Assembly (NCBI RefSeq): GCF_011745365.1
Contig: NW_024468910.1
Span: forward strand, 5,443,172 to 5,507,171
Reading direction: 5' to 3'
Length of the DNA stretch: 64,000 bases
Source of the DNA: Cryphonectria parasitica EP155
Lineage: Eukaryota > Ascomycota > Sordariomycetes > Diaporthales > Cryphonectriaceae
A program made the translations under genes and the position numbers. The number at the start of each line of letters is the position of its first letter. Within the stretch, counting starts at the first letter, position 1. Under the pieces are notes generated by a model, which worked only from the letters and a program-made list of their open reading frames with translations, was not told where the DNA came from and did not search any database. This document shows, one piece after another, positions 24,501 through 34,901 of the stretch.

Positions 24501-24872
24501 GAGGGCCGCGAGACCCGGGAACGCCACCTTAGGGAACTGAGAGGAGGATGTCAGTCCGCAAGATATCCGAATTAGGGGATGGAGAGAACTCACCTTGGCT
24601 TGGGTTTTGTCCGCTATCAGAGAATTCAGGGCCTTGGAGATGCTGGTAAGGGTGTTCCGGCAGCCCGTCTCCGACTTGAGGTGCTTGGTCCCAAAATGCG
24701 GCCGCAAGCTCTCGATGGCATACATCAAGAGAGTGATGTTGGATTTGAGACGCTTAGGAAACTCCCATGATTCGCCCTGCCTCTGAGCTTCGACTGCCGA
24801 GGCTTCGGCTGCGGCCTCGAAGACAGGTAGCACGTCCGCGAGCCGATCGAGAAGGTTCTTGGACGTCTCCAT
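21573..24872 (-). CDS. DUF7580-like domain fused to a subtilisin (S8) protease, HET-Q2-like, 1029 aa
   Basis: Exons on the minus strand are 24594-24872, 22792-24536, 22347-22731 and 21573-22253. Intron 1 (57 bp) is in frame and stop-free, so it might be retained. Intron 2 is 60 bp. Intron 3 (93 bp) is of the GC-AG type with a CTAAC branch site. The first ~570 residues are helical and include a fungal DUF7580-like, kinase-resembling segment (ATSFLHLYGGPWMPHRL; RVGLGVLLFELF). A Ser/Thr/Pro-rich linker follows. The S8 domain (about 710-940) has Asp717 (AILDTGCS), His763 (NRHGTK), oxyanion Asn853 (FFAAANN) and Ser926 (ISGCSAAAP), so it looks active. It is convergent with the gasdermin-like gene. 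By analogy with HET-Q2 it should cut the acidic tail of that protein after sensing a non-self partner; that role is inferred. Confidence 0.87.
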
Positions 24873-25288
24873 GGAGAGAAGCAGTCAAGACTACACCACA
24901 TATAATAAGCAATCGCATGCCGCGCCAGATCCCTTGCAGATCGCGCTTGCTGTCGGCGCTGAATGAAGAATTGCGCATTTCCCCATCGCCTGCGCCTGAC
25001 CTCCCAGTTCAGCTCAGTACGGTTGCTCAGCCCGCCACGTGACATACAGTAAGTCTGCATGCTTTAACTGCTTCGGGCAATCACCAGAACGACTCCTCTT
25101 TCCATCAGCCGCTCGGCAATAATTCCACCGGCAGTCCGCAACGTCTCGTCATCGACGCCTCGTGCAGCAATTTACATCGTCGCTTCTTTCGCCTCGCGCT
25201 CGCCCCGTCTGATCTGGTCTGAGCTGGCCGCCCCCCTGGGTGCTTGGTTGTTCACTGTATCGTGCCTCGATGGTTTGGCGTCATACCC
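24873..25288. promoter_or_regulatory. Bidirectional promoter between protease and kinase-like genes
   Basis: A 416-bp spacer between two divergent start codons, GC-balanced, with no repeats. The sharing of one short spacer suggests that the two genes may respond together. Confidence 0.45.
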
Positions 25289-28200
25289 ATGGAAAAGGAG
25301 TTGGACGTCCGAGCATGGACGCTGAGGTGCCTCGCCGCCCTGCAGCAATGTGTGCCCCGGCTCGGAGGACACGGCCTCCAGATGGCACAATCTCTGTGCA
25401 AGAGGTTCGACAGCTGGATAAGCGGCATCGGTGTGCTTGCGGAATATCATGTTTCTCTGGATTATCGTCTACGAGAAGCTCCGAGGCTCGCCGGAGCCTT
25501 GCTGGACATGCTGCAGATCCTTGAACTTCAGATCACTCGCGGTTAGTCTTCCTTTTCCGGCCGGAGCCAGTCTCAGCGTAATTTGTGGCTGACCACTTGC
25601 ACGCCCAGTAAGCAAGGGGGCTGAGGCCTATGCTCTAGACGAGCCGGACAAACCCGCCGCCGATTACCAGCCGCTCCATGAACTGGACAGTATGAACAAT
25701 ACCATCGGATGGCTCCATAATTTCTCATACATAGTCAGGGGTTCTGGCGTCAGAGACCCTCTGTCTCGCGCTGCGAGATTTAAACTGAAAAAGGAAGAGA
25801 GGGAGGCGGTCGATGCACTCGAAAGCGCCGTGCGCGACATTTTAGACAGATTTCCCCTCTGCAGCAGCTTAGCTGACCGCATAGCGAATGCTGTGGTTCT
25901 CCGTCGAAAATATTTTCTGCACTGTCGCGCACACCAGGAGAGACTCTCACGTCGGCTGGAAGAATCCCACCACCAAGAGGAGCCTGGGATGTCGGAGCAG
26001 GCAGAAGAGCCAGATTCGGAACCCCAGCCACGCGAAGACGCCCAGTCTCCCCAAGCTGCGGCGGGCAGCTCTGGCAATCCGATATCAGCTAGAAACGTAT
26101 CGTCCACCCACGCAGATTCGAAGACCGAAGTAACTGACGTGCTGGAAGACGGCGCTTACGTGGATGATGCAGCACCCCAGCCGCCGCCAACTGATGCGTC
26201 CAGCTGGCTAGGCTACACTGGGGCGGTCGAAATCCCCCGAGCACCAGACATCGAGGGTTCGAAGGAGTACCGATGCCCGTACTGCTGTCTGACGCTACCG
26301 GCCGACGTTTTCACCGATGATGAGAGGTGGCGGCGACATATCGTAAAGGATCTGTGGCCCTATGTTTGTGTTCACGAAGACTGCCCATTCCCGGAGGAGC
26401 TCTTCAGCTCTTCCAGGGCGTGGCGCGGGCACTTACGCAAGCCTCACAAGTCTGAGTGGGTATGCCCTCTGCACCCTGATACCGGAGCCAACATGTCTGG
26501 AGCAGAGCAAGGGGAAGACCTGGCCGGGGTCTTCCGCAGCGAGGAGGCTTTCCAGGCACATATGGACACTCATCACGTCGGTGCTTTCTCTGAGAAGCAG
26601 ATCAATGCTCTGAAGCGCCGAAGTCATCGAACATTGCGAGCTGTAGTATCATGTCCATTCTGCGATCTCGAGGATCGGCGGGGGCCTGGGGAGACGCAGC
26701 ATCTTCCGGATGGCGTCAACATCTATCAGCACATCGGAGAGCATCTACTGGCCTTGGCTCTCATGTCGTTGCCACCGAGAGACGACTTGGCCGAGGACGA
26801 AAACGACCGGGTCGACCTCGAAGGGGCCAGCGATTTCAAGAGGGCTCTTGCGCAGCTATCTACTTACAATCCTCTGGATCAACTCTCCCTCCAGGGTTCC
26901 ATCGATCACCTTGCTGATCCATCCAAGGATGATGAGGAGTTTGGTCCAGGGCAGCCTATTGAGGATCCGACAGCCAACGCTTTCTCAGAGTTAGCTTTGT
27001 TAGCAACCACTGATAGCGAGCTTGCTCAGGAAGCACCAGCATTAGGAGCCGACGAGACCCCGGCGTCTACAATTGCTCCGCATAGTCCTCAGTGGTTAGA
27101 TGAAGACAACCAATCGGATGAGGAGGATCAGCACGACCTCAAGAAGAGTATCCTCGAGAGACTAGTCCCCAGCGCGCTTGACAATCTAGAGTTCTTGCCT
27201 GCGGGACTTATCGACAAACTTGTCTCTTATGAGGTAGTCACTCGTCATCTGGGATTTGACGACCTGTCTCATAGCTATGCCGAACGGCAGCTATACCAGG
27301 GTTCTAGTCCCCTTGCTGCTGCCCCGGAATCCCAGACTCTCCCCGAGAGAATCGAAGGCTCGTATCGTAAAAGACAGCTTGCGACAAGTACAAATCGGTT
27401 CACGAAGCAGAACTTTTCTCTCGCCTCTCTGGCCGAAGCCATGCAGCAGCCAGTCGAGAATGGAGGAATTCAATTACAGAACCGCCGATGGCATCTACGC
27501 CTGTACATGAATTGCTTCATCGGGTCGGACATGACTACCTGGCTTCTCGAAAACTTCGTAGACTTGGAAGATCGAAGAGAGGCAGAGGCTTTAGGCAACC
27601 GCCTGATGGTCCCGGAGGATGACGAGCCAGAAGGCGAGGGGAACGAGGCGACCAAGAAAGCCAAGAAAGAGAGCGATGGCCTCTTCATACATGTCGAAAG
27701 GCGGCATCAGTTCAGAGATGGGAACTACTACTACCAATTCAGCAGCGAATATGCTAAGCCAAACCCAGCGGGCTGGTTCACCAAGACGAAGAAAGCCATG
27801 GTTGTGCCATCGACGTCAGAGCAACAGGAGCTCGTTGGCTATGTCATCTATGAAGCCAAAAAATTATTCGCCACATGTGTCCTCGCGGGCCTTGGAGGTA
27901 AGAGCTTGCACAGAGCAATGTCTCAGTTCAGGCAGCTCGGTTTCAATGATTTATCGCTGCCCATCACCGACGAGATCATGCCCAGGATTCCCTTCTTTGG
28001 ATCTAAGATGTCCGAATACACGTGGCCGTGGGACAGCTCAAGCATTCTCAATTTCTGCAAGCAGCAGTGGGTATTTTTGGCACCCATCTTTCCGTCCGTC
28101 ACATACGAGCTAGATCTACAACCTGGCTACATACTGCCTTTTACATTTATCAGCGATATTTTGAATGACGGTACAAGCTCTATTCTGTATCAGGCAACCA

Positions 28201-31200
28201 TTCATCCTGCCCATTGCCGATATAATAGTCCCACGGTAAGCCGCAAACAATCTCCGACCTTTGTGTTTTCTCACAACTGACTGAACCAAAAAGGCTGCCG
28301 ATGGAAGCCTGAAGGTGGCGTTGAAAGAGATAAAACGTCGCCGCACCGGCGATGCTCAGCTGGCAATGTCGTTGGAACCCGACTGGCAACGAAGCCTCGC
28401 CGCACATCGGCAGGCTAGAAGCTTCAACCATCCGAACATCATTCGCCCCCTGGCTGCAATTGTGAGAAACCCCACCGCATACTTGATGTATGAGTGGGCA
28501 GACGGTGGAAATCTCCGAGACTACTGGCGTAGTAACAGAAGACCCGACCTCACCCCGAGGTTCATCAAGCTCATGGTAGAACAACTTCGAGGCCTTGCTG
28601 ATGCTCTCGAAACCCTCCACAATTCTGAAGGGGGCTCCTACCGACATGGAGATATAAAGCCGGAGAATATCCTCCGTCTCAGAGGCGAGGGTCTGGCCGA
28701 GGCCCAAGCTGATTTAGGGGTTCTGAAACTGTCTGGATTCGGCATTGCCAGATATCACGAAGAAGTAACCGCAGTGCGACATTCTGCTACTACCACGATG
28801 AGTAGCCCTAGAATGTACGAAGCCCCGGGGGCCGCCACTAGCTTCAATCAGCCAAGGTCTAGGCGGTATGATATCTGGTCTATGGGCTGTGTCATCCTTG
28901 AGTTTATCGCCTGGGCCTTGTATGGCCACGATGGCCTGGAAGTAATGGATTCCCGGATTGCTGGAGATTTCGGTAGACCGAGTCCCCTCTATGTTATCGA
29001 CAGGACGGGATTTGCCAACACTGCCAGACTCCACCCAGAAGTGAATACCATCATGAATGTCATAGCAGCCGACAGGGAGTGCCGAGGTCACACCGCCCTC
29101 GGAGATCTGCTTCGCCTGGTCAGAGACAGGCTTTTGGTAGTTAACCTAAGCTTGCAGCAGTCACTTCTCTCCGCAAGCAAATCTGAACAACTCCCTTCTA
29201 TAATTATCAGCGATCCTACTGGTCCTTCCGAGCGGCAGTCTGCCCCGGATTTCGAAGCTGTGCCGCCGGACAATGGAATCGCTCGAGCCGATGCCGGAGA
29301 ACTACGAGATGCTCTGGAGACAATCATTCGCCGAGGGAATGTAAGCGAAAACTACTGGTTCACCAGGACAAGTCGAGCCGGCACCAGCTTGTCCTTGGGA
29401 GTAGGTCCAGAACAGCTCCCAACGTGGTCAGTTAGCGAGAGCCTTCGCTCGGCTCCATCAGGAGGGAAAAGACCGCAGGCCTCGACAATTTCTCAAGGCG
29501 GTATTCCGGAGTTCACGTCTAGTGAAGACGTTGACGAACATCTAGACGACGGCTTAGAGCATCGACAAAGAGACCTCAGAGATCAGTTGTTCTCGGCACT
29601 TGTGACAACGAGGTCTGGAGAGGATCGGTTCCTACCAAATGGTCTACTTACCTCCCTAATCACCGAGAGTCGTGTGAGGAATGAGCTCTCTATATCTATA
29701 AAGCGTTACCAATCCGCTTTCAACATCCCCCAGCTCGCGAGGACTATATGTGAAGGCAACGCAGGGCGGGCTCCTCTCGAAATACATGCAGACCAGCGTG
29801 GGTTTCCATCCTTCCGCAGGGTGTTTGCCACGCTAGCTATGATCGATAAAACGAACGAGATTCTTGAGTTCATTACACACGATGTTCGGGACTCCCACCT
29901 TCCTCTAACCAGGCTGACGCAGTCTCTGGACTCCCAGGACGGAGAATTTGTTCTTGGAGACCGTGGAACCGCCCTTGAATTCACTCGGAAATGGGGTCCT
30001 GTAGCTATAGAACATTTCGAAAGGTTGCAGTGGGCAACGCTCTCTCCATTCTTTAGCAAAAGCGAAATGCGCAGTCAGACGAACCATTACGCTCTACAGG
30101 ACCAAATTATACTCCCTTTTGTCAAGCAAGACTTGTTCCGGCGAACCGCTTTGGAGGAAACGATGGGAGGTCACAGCGTTGTATTCAAGGTCTATATCCA
30201 TCCGGACCACCATAACTTCGGAGATGGTTCTCAGGTACTGAAATCCCCCGCTTACCCATGTTCAATATGAGATACACGTATACCGAGGTAAAAATGCTAA
30301 CATGGCTGACGCAGAAGTTTATGCCATTTGCGATCAAGCAATTGCTGACTGCAAACAAAGAGGCCTTCGAAAAAGAAGTATCAGTGCTTCGGAGATTCAG
30401 CCACGATGCCCACCCGCATCTGTTATCACTCTTAGCGACATATCAGCAGTCGGAAAAATTCAATATCATCCTCCCATGGGCTACCGCTGATTTGGAGGAA
30501 TACTGGCGCACAACCAATCCCCGGCCTCGTTTCGAGCAGGCTACAGTGACTTGGGTCGCCGAACAGTGCTATGGAATCGCCAATGGCCTAGTTCGGATCC
30601 ATCGCTACGCGGAGAGTGACTACTCCTCTGTGTACAAAGACGATCAATATGTATTCGGGCATCATGGAAACGTCATACCGCAAAATATTCTATGGTTCGC
30701 TGCCACCGAGTCCGGCAAGATCGGTGGCACACTTAAGCTGTCTAACTTTGGGACGACTGGGTGGGCGGCCGATGCGACGGAGACGTTAGTAGTCTCCCCC
30801 ACTTATCGTGCACCCGAGTCGGACCAAAGAGGCTTCCGAATTAGCCGAGCATACGACATGTGGTCCCTGGGCTGTTTGTATCTGGAGTTCGTGACCTGGC
30901 TGCTGGGAGGCTGGGAAATGGTCCAGCAGTTTGCAAAGTTGAGAATGTCTGTCGATGCAACGTGGTATGAAATGCAAATCGACACTTTCTTCGACCTCGT
31001 CAAGAGTGATGATGGGCACGAGATGGGAGCTCGTGTCAAACCTGCGGTGACTAAGGTTTGTCAAGTATTCAATCTTGGTATGGATGAGCCATTACTAACG
31101 TAAACATGTATAGTTCATCGAGCAGCTCCACGGGCACACTTTCTGCTCTGACTTTGTGCACGATTTCCTGGACATCATACAGCATCGCCTACTAGTGGTA

Positions 31201-31341
31201 TTGCCTCAGGATACCGCCAGAAACGATGCGCCAGGTACAGGGCGGGTGAGTTGCGAACAACTCGACCATGAGCTACGAAGGATAAGAAATTTGTGCCAAG
31301 AGGACGTCGAGTATGCCAGTAGACCTAGTCCGCGAGTGTAA
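25289..31341 (+). CDS. C2H2-like / DEP / tandem pseudokinase protein, 1929 aa
   Basis: Exons are 25289-25541, 25609-28235, 28294-30234, 30315-31055 and 31114-31341; introns are 58-80 bp and phases fit. The N-terminal 200 residues are helical, as in fungal acuF-like C2H2 proteins. Residues 305-480 hold Cys/His pairs ([27 protein letters not shown]). Residues 672-802 form a DEP domain closely resembling that of Iml1/DEPDC5 ([32 protein letters not shown]). Kinase-like domain 1 (about 930-1240) keeps Lys971 and HGD (1078-1080), but DFG reads SGFG. Kinase-like domain 2 (from about 1580) keeps Lys1615, but HRD reads HGN (1724-1726) and DFG reads NFG. Both look catalytically weak or dead. It is divergent from the protease gene and may act as a signalling or sensor scaffold in the same block; that is inference. 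Confidence 0.85.
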
Positions 31342-31690
31342 TGTTCATCTGCCAAGGAGAGGAAGTGAAGAAAGGAGAGTATTGATCGCAGATTGACAAA
31401 TAGTTGCACCGCCAAATCCAAATACATCCAGATTATGCGAACACAGACGATCAGCGGTAGCTCGTGTAGGATGTCCCTTCGTACACCCAAATGACTTCAG
31501 AGTCCCGGAAAATGGTCTCAATTCCACCATCCCCTGCCGAATTGCTTCACGAATGGGTAATAACACGCTATTCGTGGACTCAGGGATATGCAGTGAAACA
31601 TCGTTTCCGCAACTGGCTGTTTTCGCGCATTTTAGCTAGCTCGACTTGATAATAGTATTACATTTCCTTGCTTCAACAGGTTTGCATTGC
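31342..31690. other. Spacer after the kinase-like gene
   Basis: About 350 bp with no readable domain. It may include decayed N-terminal sequence of the CHAT relic that follows, but no frame supports this. Confidence 0.4.
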
Positions 31691-32262
31691 ATGGAGATCG
31701 AAGAAAAGGCAGAAGAAGGTGGTCTTGGAAACCCTAGAACTCTAGAATGGCTGTGGGATGTCATTGCAAAGCCAATCATGGACGCTCTTGGGTTTGTCCA
31801 GCGTTCGCCTGAGGACGACTGGCCACATATCTGGTGGATTCCGACAGGGTTTTCAGCAAATTTCCCCTCCACGCAGCCGGATACCACAACGCGTATTCCT
31901 CTGCGACAATGTTTGATAGAGCTGTATCGTCCTACACTCCTCTGTCAAAGCGATTCTACATAGCCGCCGAAAACCTGTCACGATATTAACCTCATCCCAA
32001 GCGCTCTTAATTGTTGTAGAGCACACACCAGACTCTTCTAGTCTCCTTTCTCCAACGAAGGAGATAGATAAAGTCTATGAACTTTATGTTAAAATGGGCT
32101 TCAAACCCGTAAAGCTGGGATAATGCAAGCAAGATGTTATAATGCATCTGCCAAACTCCAAAATCCTTCATTTTGCTAGCTATGGCTATACACACAACCC
32201 TAATCCTTCTCAGAGCCATTTGCGATTGGAGGGCTGGGGCAGCGATTCACTGACTGTAGCTA
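31691..32262 (+). pseudogene. CHAT-protease relic, left part
   Basis: Readable blocks follow the order of fungal CHAT domains. First comes LEWLWDVIAKPIMDALGF and a PHIWWIPTG block, then (in another frame) PLHAAGYH with its downstream segment. A third frame carries a HSRRKP block, EHTPDSSS, and MGFKPVKLG, followed by a stop. Further on are QDVIMHLPNSK, SYGY and LRLEGWGS. At least two frameshifts (near 31850 and 31945) and an in-frame stop near 32110 break the gene. It ends exactly at the TA where the Pogo-type element begins. CHAT proteins are caspase-like peptidases, and some are partners of gasdermin-like genes. No N-terminal repeat domain remains. It cannot make a working enzyme. Confidence 0.75.
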
Positions 32263-34466
32263 CTGTCTGACCCCCCCTTGCCAGACACCCGTACCCGCCG
32301 GACAGCTAATTTCCGACAGCGCCATACAAATACCAACATCCTCACTTACATATTATTTCCTCAATATTGAAGCTATTCAGAAACTGTTTTGATAGATAGA
32401 TAGCCCTTTAATTGACGAATCTATTGATATACTTATATCTATGCCTGGACGCCTTATGACGCAATTCTGGCAATGCCGGAAGCTAATATCTGTTCCTTCC
32501 TGTCTTCATATCCATGATCCTTTTCCTTCAACAATCTTCTACCTCAAGCAAGCTACAATGCCTTCCCACGCCTGGAATGAGGAGAATATGGCTGATGCTC
32601 TCTTCGATATTATAGATAACCATTTATCTTTACGAAAATCAGCTAAGAAACACGGAATCGCCCCCCAAATGCTGTTAGATCGGCTGCATGCAGGGTCCTC
32701 AGTTCAAGAAGCAAAGCAACCTCAACAACGCCTTTCTACTACTGAGGAAAAGAAGATATCGAGATGAATCATCAAGCAGGAGAGCCTAGGATATGCTCCA
32801 TCAGCTTCTGCTGTACGTGATGTTGTAGGAGCCCTCCTCAAGCAGAAGGGAGATCTCAATGCCCTTGGCCGCAAATGGATAGAGGGCTTCAAGAAGAGAA
32901 ATCCTCAAATTCGCCATAAAATAGGCACTCGCCAGGAAGCCACCAGATACGATGCCTTCATCCCGAAAGCTGTTAACTAGTATTTCGACATTCGCGAGAA
33001 GGAATATGGGTGGATCGAGCCACAGCTTACAGTGAATGTGGATGAGGGTGGCATTATGACTGGATATGGTAAATTTCTATGGAATCCTCATCTCAGAGCT
33101 CCTGAACTGATACTTTTGATAGGCCTGAACTCGCTGGTTCTTGGATCCTCTGAAAAAAAGAAGGCATTCCTCAAAAGCAGCCAGGACAGAAGCTGGGTTA
33201 CTCTCATTGAAAGCTGTACAGCCACAGGCCAGCTTCTCGACTCAGGCATCATCTTCAAGGGCAAAGATCTTCAAAAACAGTGGTTTTCTGAAGACATGGA
33301 GCAGTCTGTGCCAACCTGGCGCGTGATTACCGGTCAAAACGGCTGAACAAGCAATGAAATCGCGGTAGCGTGGCTTGAGGATCTTTTCCTTCTTCAGATG
33401 AATAATCTCCGTGAGAATGATATATCTCGGGCTATCCTCCTCATCCTAGATAGCCATAATAGCCATACATCAGTAAGTTAAGATCTTTTGAAGCTCAAGG
33501 TGGTATTTCTCGAGGATAATGTGCTGATATAAAACAGCCGGAGTTCATAGCTTCTTGCTACTTGAATAACGTTTTCCTTTGCTTTCTCCCCGCACACACC
33601 TCCCACAGCCTCCAGCCACTAGATAACAGCATATTTGCTATACTAAAAGCAGCCTATCAGAAAGAACTTCAAAAGTTGCAAGATCTCACAGACTCAGCCC
33701 CTATTAACAAGATCAACTTTCTACAGTGTCTCATCACAGCCAGAGCAGCAATCACTCCTAAAGTAGTAAAAGGAGGATGGAGACATAGTGGCAACTATCC
33801 AATTAATCGCCATAAAGCCCTATCTCATGAGGAAATCCAGGAGGATAAGCAAAAACAAGGAGCAGATGAGTTGGAGGAGAACGAGGAGAATAAGCCCATT
33901 TCCCATGAGTTTATTACTGCTATAGGCCGAGACCGAAGCTACAACGAACGCAGCAAGTTGAGGAGGATTGCAAATCACCTTGAAGACCTCCAAGCTGAGA
34001 TTATCTTGCTCCGACAGCGAAATGCCTCCCTTAAGGCTCAGAACAAGGCCATTTCGAAGACCCGAAAGCGCAAGAAGATCCCCAATCCTAACAAACGCTT
34101 TATAACTATTTCAGAGGCACTTTCGGCTGGAGAAGAAGCCAACACAGCCCAGGAAGAGGATAGTTTGCCTGCTGAGGATATTGTGGAGGTTCAAGACGAG
34201 GTTAACGAGGAGGACTCTGAGGACGATAATGCAGACATTCCACGTAAGGATTCACCACCAATTCGTCGATCTTCTGGGCGGACTAGCCGTATGCCAACTA
34301 GATATTTGGAATGAGGAAATTTAGATCATTTCGATGATATATTTATTATTATTATACGATTTGAAGTGAATTATTTCTATATACTTGAAAAGGTGGCAAT
34401 TGTGTGGGCCATTTCGCATTTTAGTGTCCGGCGGGTACGGGTGTCCGGCAAGGGGGGGTCAGACAG
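32263..34466 (+). mobile_element. Fot1/Pogo-type DNA transposon, 2204 bp
   Basis: Inverted terminal repeats of about 42 bp with one mismatch start CTGTCTGACCCCCCC at both ends, and TA flanks each side (32261-32262 and 34467-34468). One transposase gene with a DDD catalytic core lies inside. The element sits inside the CHAT relic, and the reading of CHAT sequence resumes right after it. Confidence 0.93.
32558..34314 (+). pseudogene. Pogo-family transposase, three premature stops
   Basis: From ATG 32558 the reading starts with an HTH (psq/CENP-B type) segment. The catalytic core shows NVDEGG near 33035, LLILDSHNSH near 33445 and SLQPLDNS near 33610, supplying three Asp residues. A 65-bp intron (33473-33537) joins the last two, and the C-terminus is basic/coiled then acidic. 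In-frame stops occur at 32765 (TGA for a probable CGA), 32978 (TAG for a probable CAG) and 33344 (TGA for a probable TGG). All three fit C-to-T or G-to-A changes of the kind RIP makes. The copy is therefore dead, but its ends are intact and could still be moved by an active transposase. Confidence 0.88.
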
Positions 34467-34611
34467 TACTCTTCTAGAGATGAATCTCCGTGAACATTCA
34501 CCATTTCTCGCCTAATACGTGTGTAATCGTAGAAATCAGAGCACTGACGAACCCGCTATTACCTGCGCGCTGGAGCTAATGGGAGGCAGCTTGGCAGCAG
34601 TCGAAATAGCT
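34467..34611 (+). pseudogene. CHAT-protease relic, right part
   Basis: Directly after the transposon, with the duplicated TA removed, CHAT sequence continues in frame as LLEMNLREHSPFLA and then a stop. A degraded TDE..I..ALELMGG segment resembles the block after the missing catalytic-Cys motif (ACGTG). The catalytic segment itself is deleted or scrambled. It ends at an LTR fragment. Confidence 0.7.
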
Positions 34612-34614
34612 AGA

Positions 34615-34830
34615 TGTAATGAGCACTGCAGTAATCCAAAGATTCCTAAGTAACTCAGGAGTTTATGCTAATAAGAGTAGTATCAAGTATAAGCCTTGAA
34701 TATGGAAATGTAACTGAAGTTTGAATGTAAGTATTTACTGCTTTTAGAGCCATCAGAGTATATATATAATCTGATACTGAGATTGATAACTAAAGAGCTA
34801 TATACAATAATCTATTTACTATAACTATCT
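34615..34830 (-). mobile_element. Truncated LTR of the gypsy family
   Basis: The TGTAATGAGCACTGCAG end and about 200 bp of LTR sequence are recognisable. The other end (TTATAACA) is missing. It is RIP-shifted toward TA. Confidence 0.75.
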
Positions 34831-34901
34831 TATAGCCTTTCTATAAGCGCGATATAATGGGAGTTTATTAGTAGCATCTGGGTATTCAAGATATCTAGTA
34901 T

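Noticed and set aside
22788..24872. The DUF7580-like frame as a gene of its own
   Set aside because: Its apparent stop lies two codons into an intron with GTGAGT and a CAG acceptor. Splicing continues the frame directly into the protease domain.
30258..31103. The second kinase-like frame as a separate gene
   Set aside because: Its glycine-rich loop lies in the preceding exon. An 80-bp intron joins them in phase, and the last exon carries the expected kinase end.
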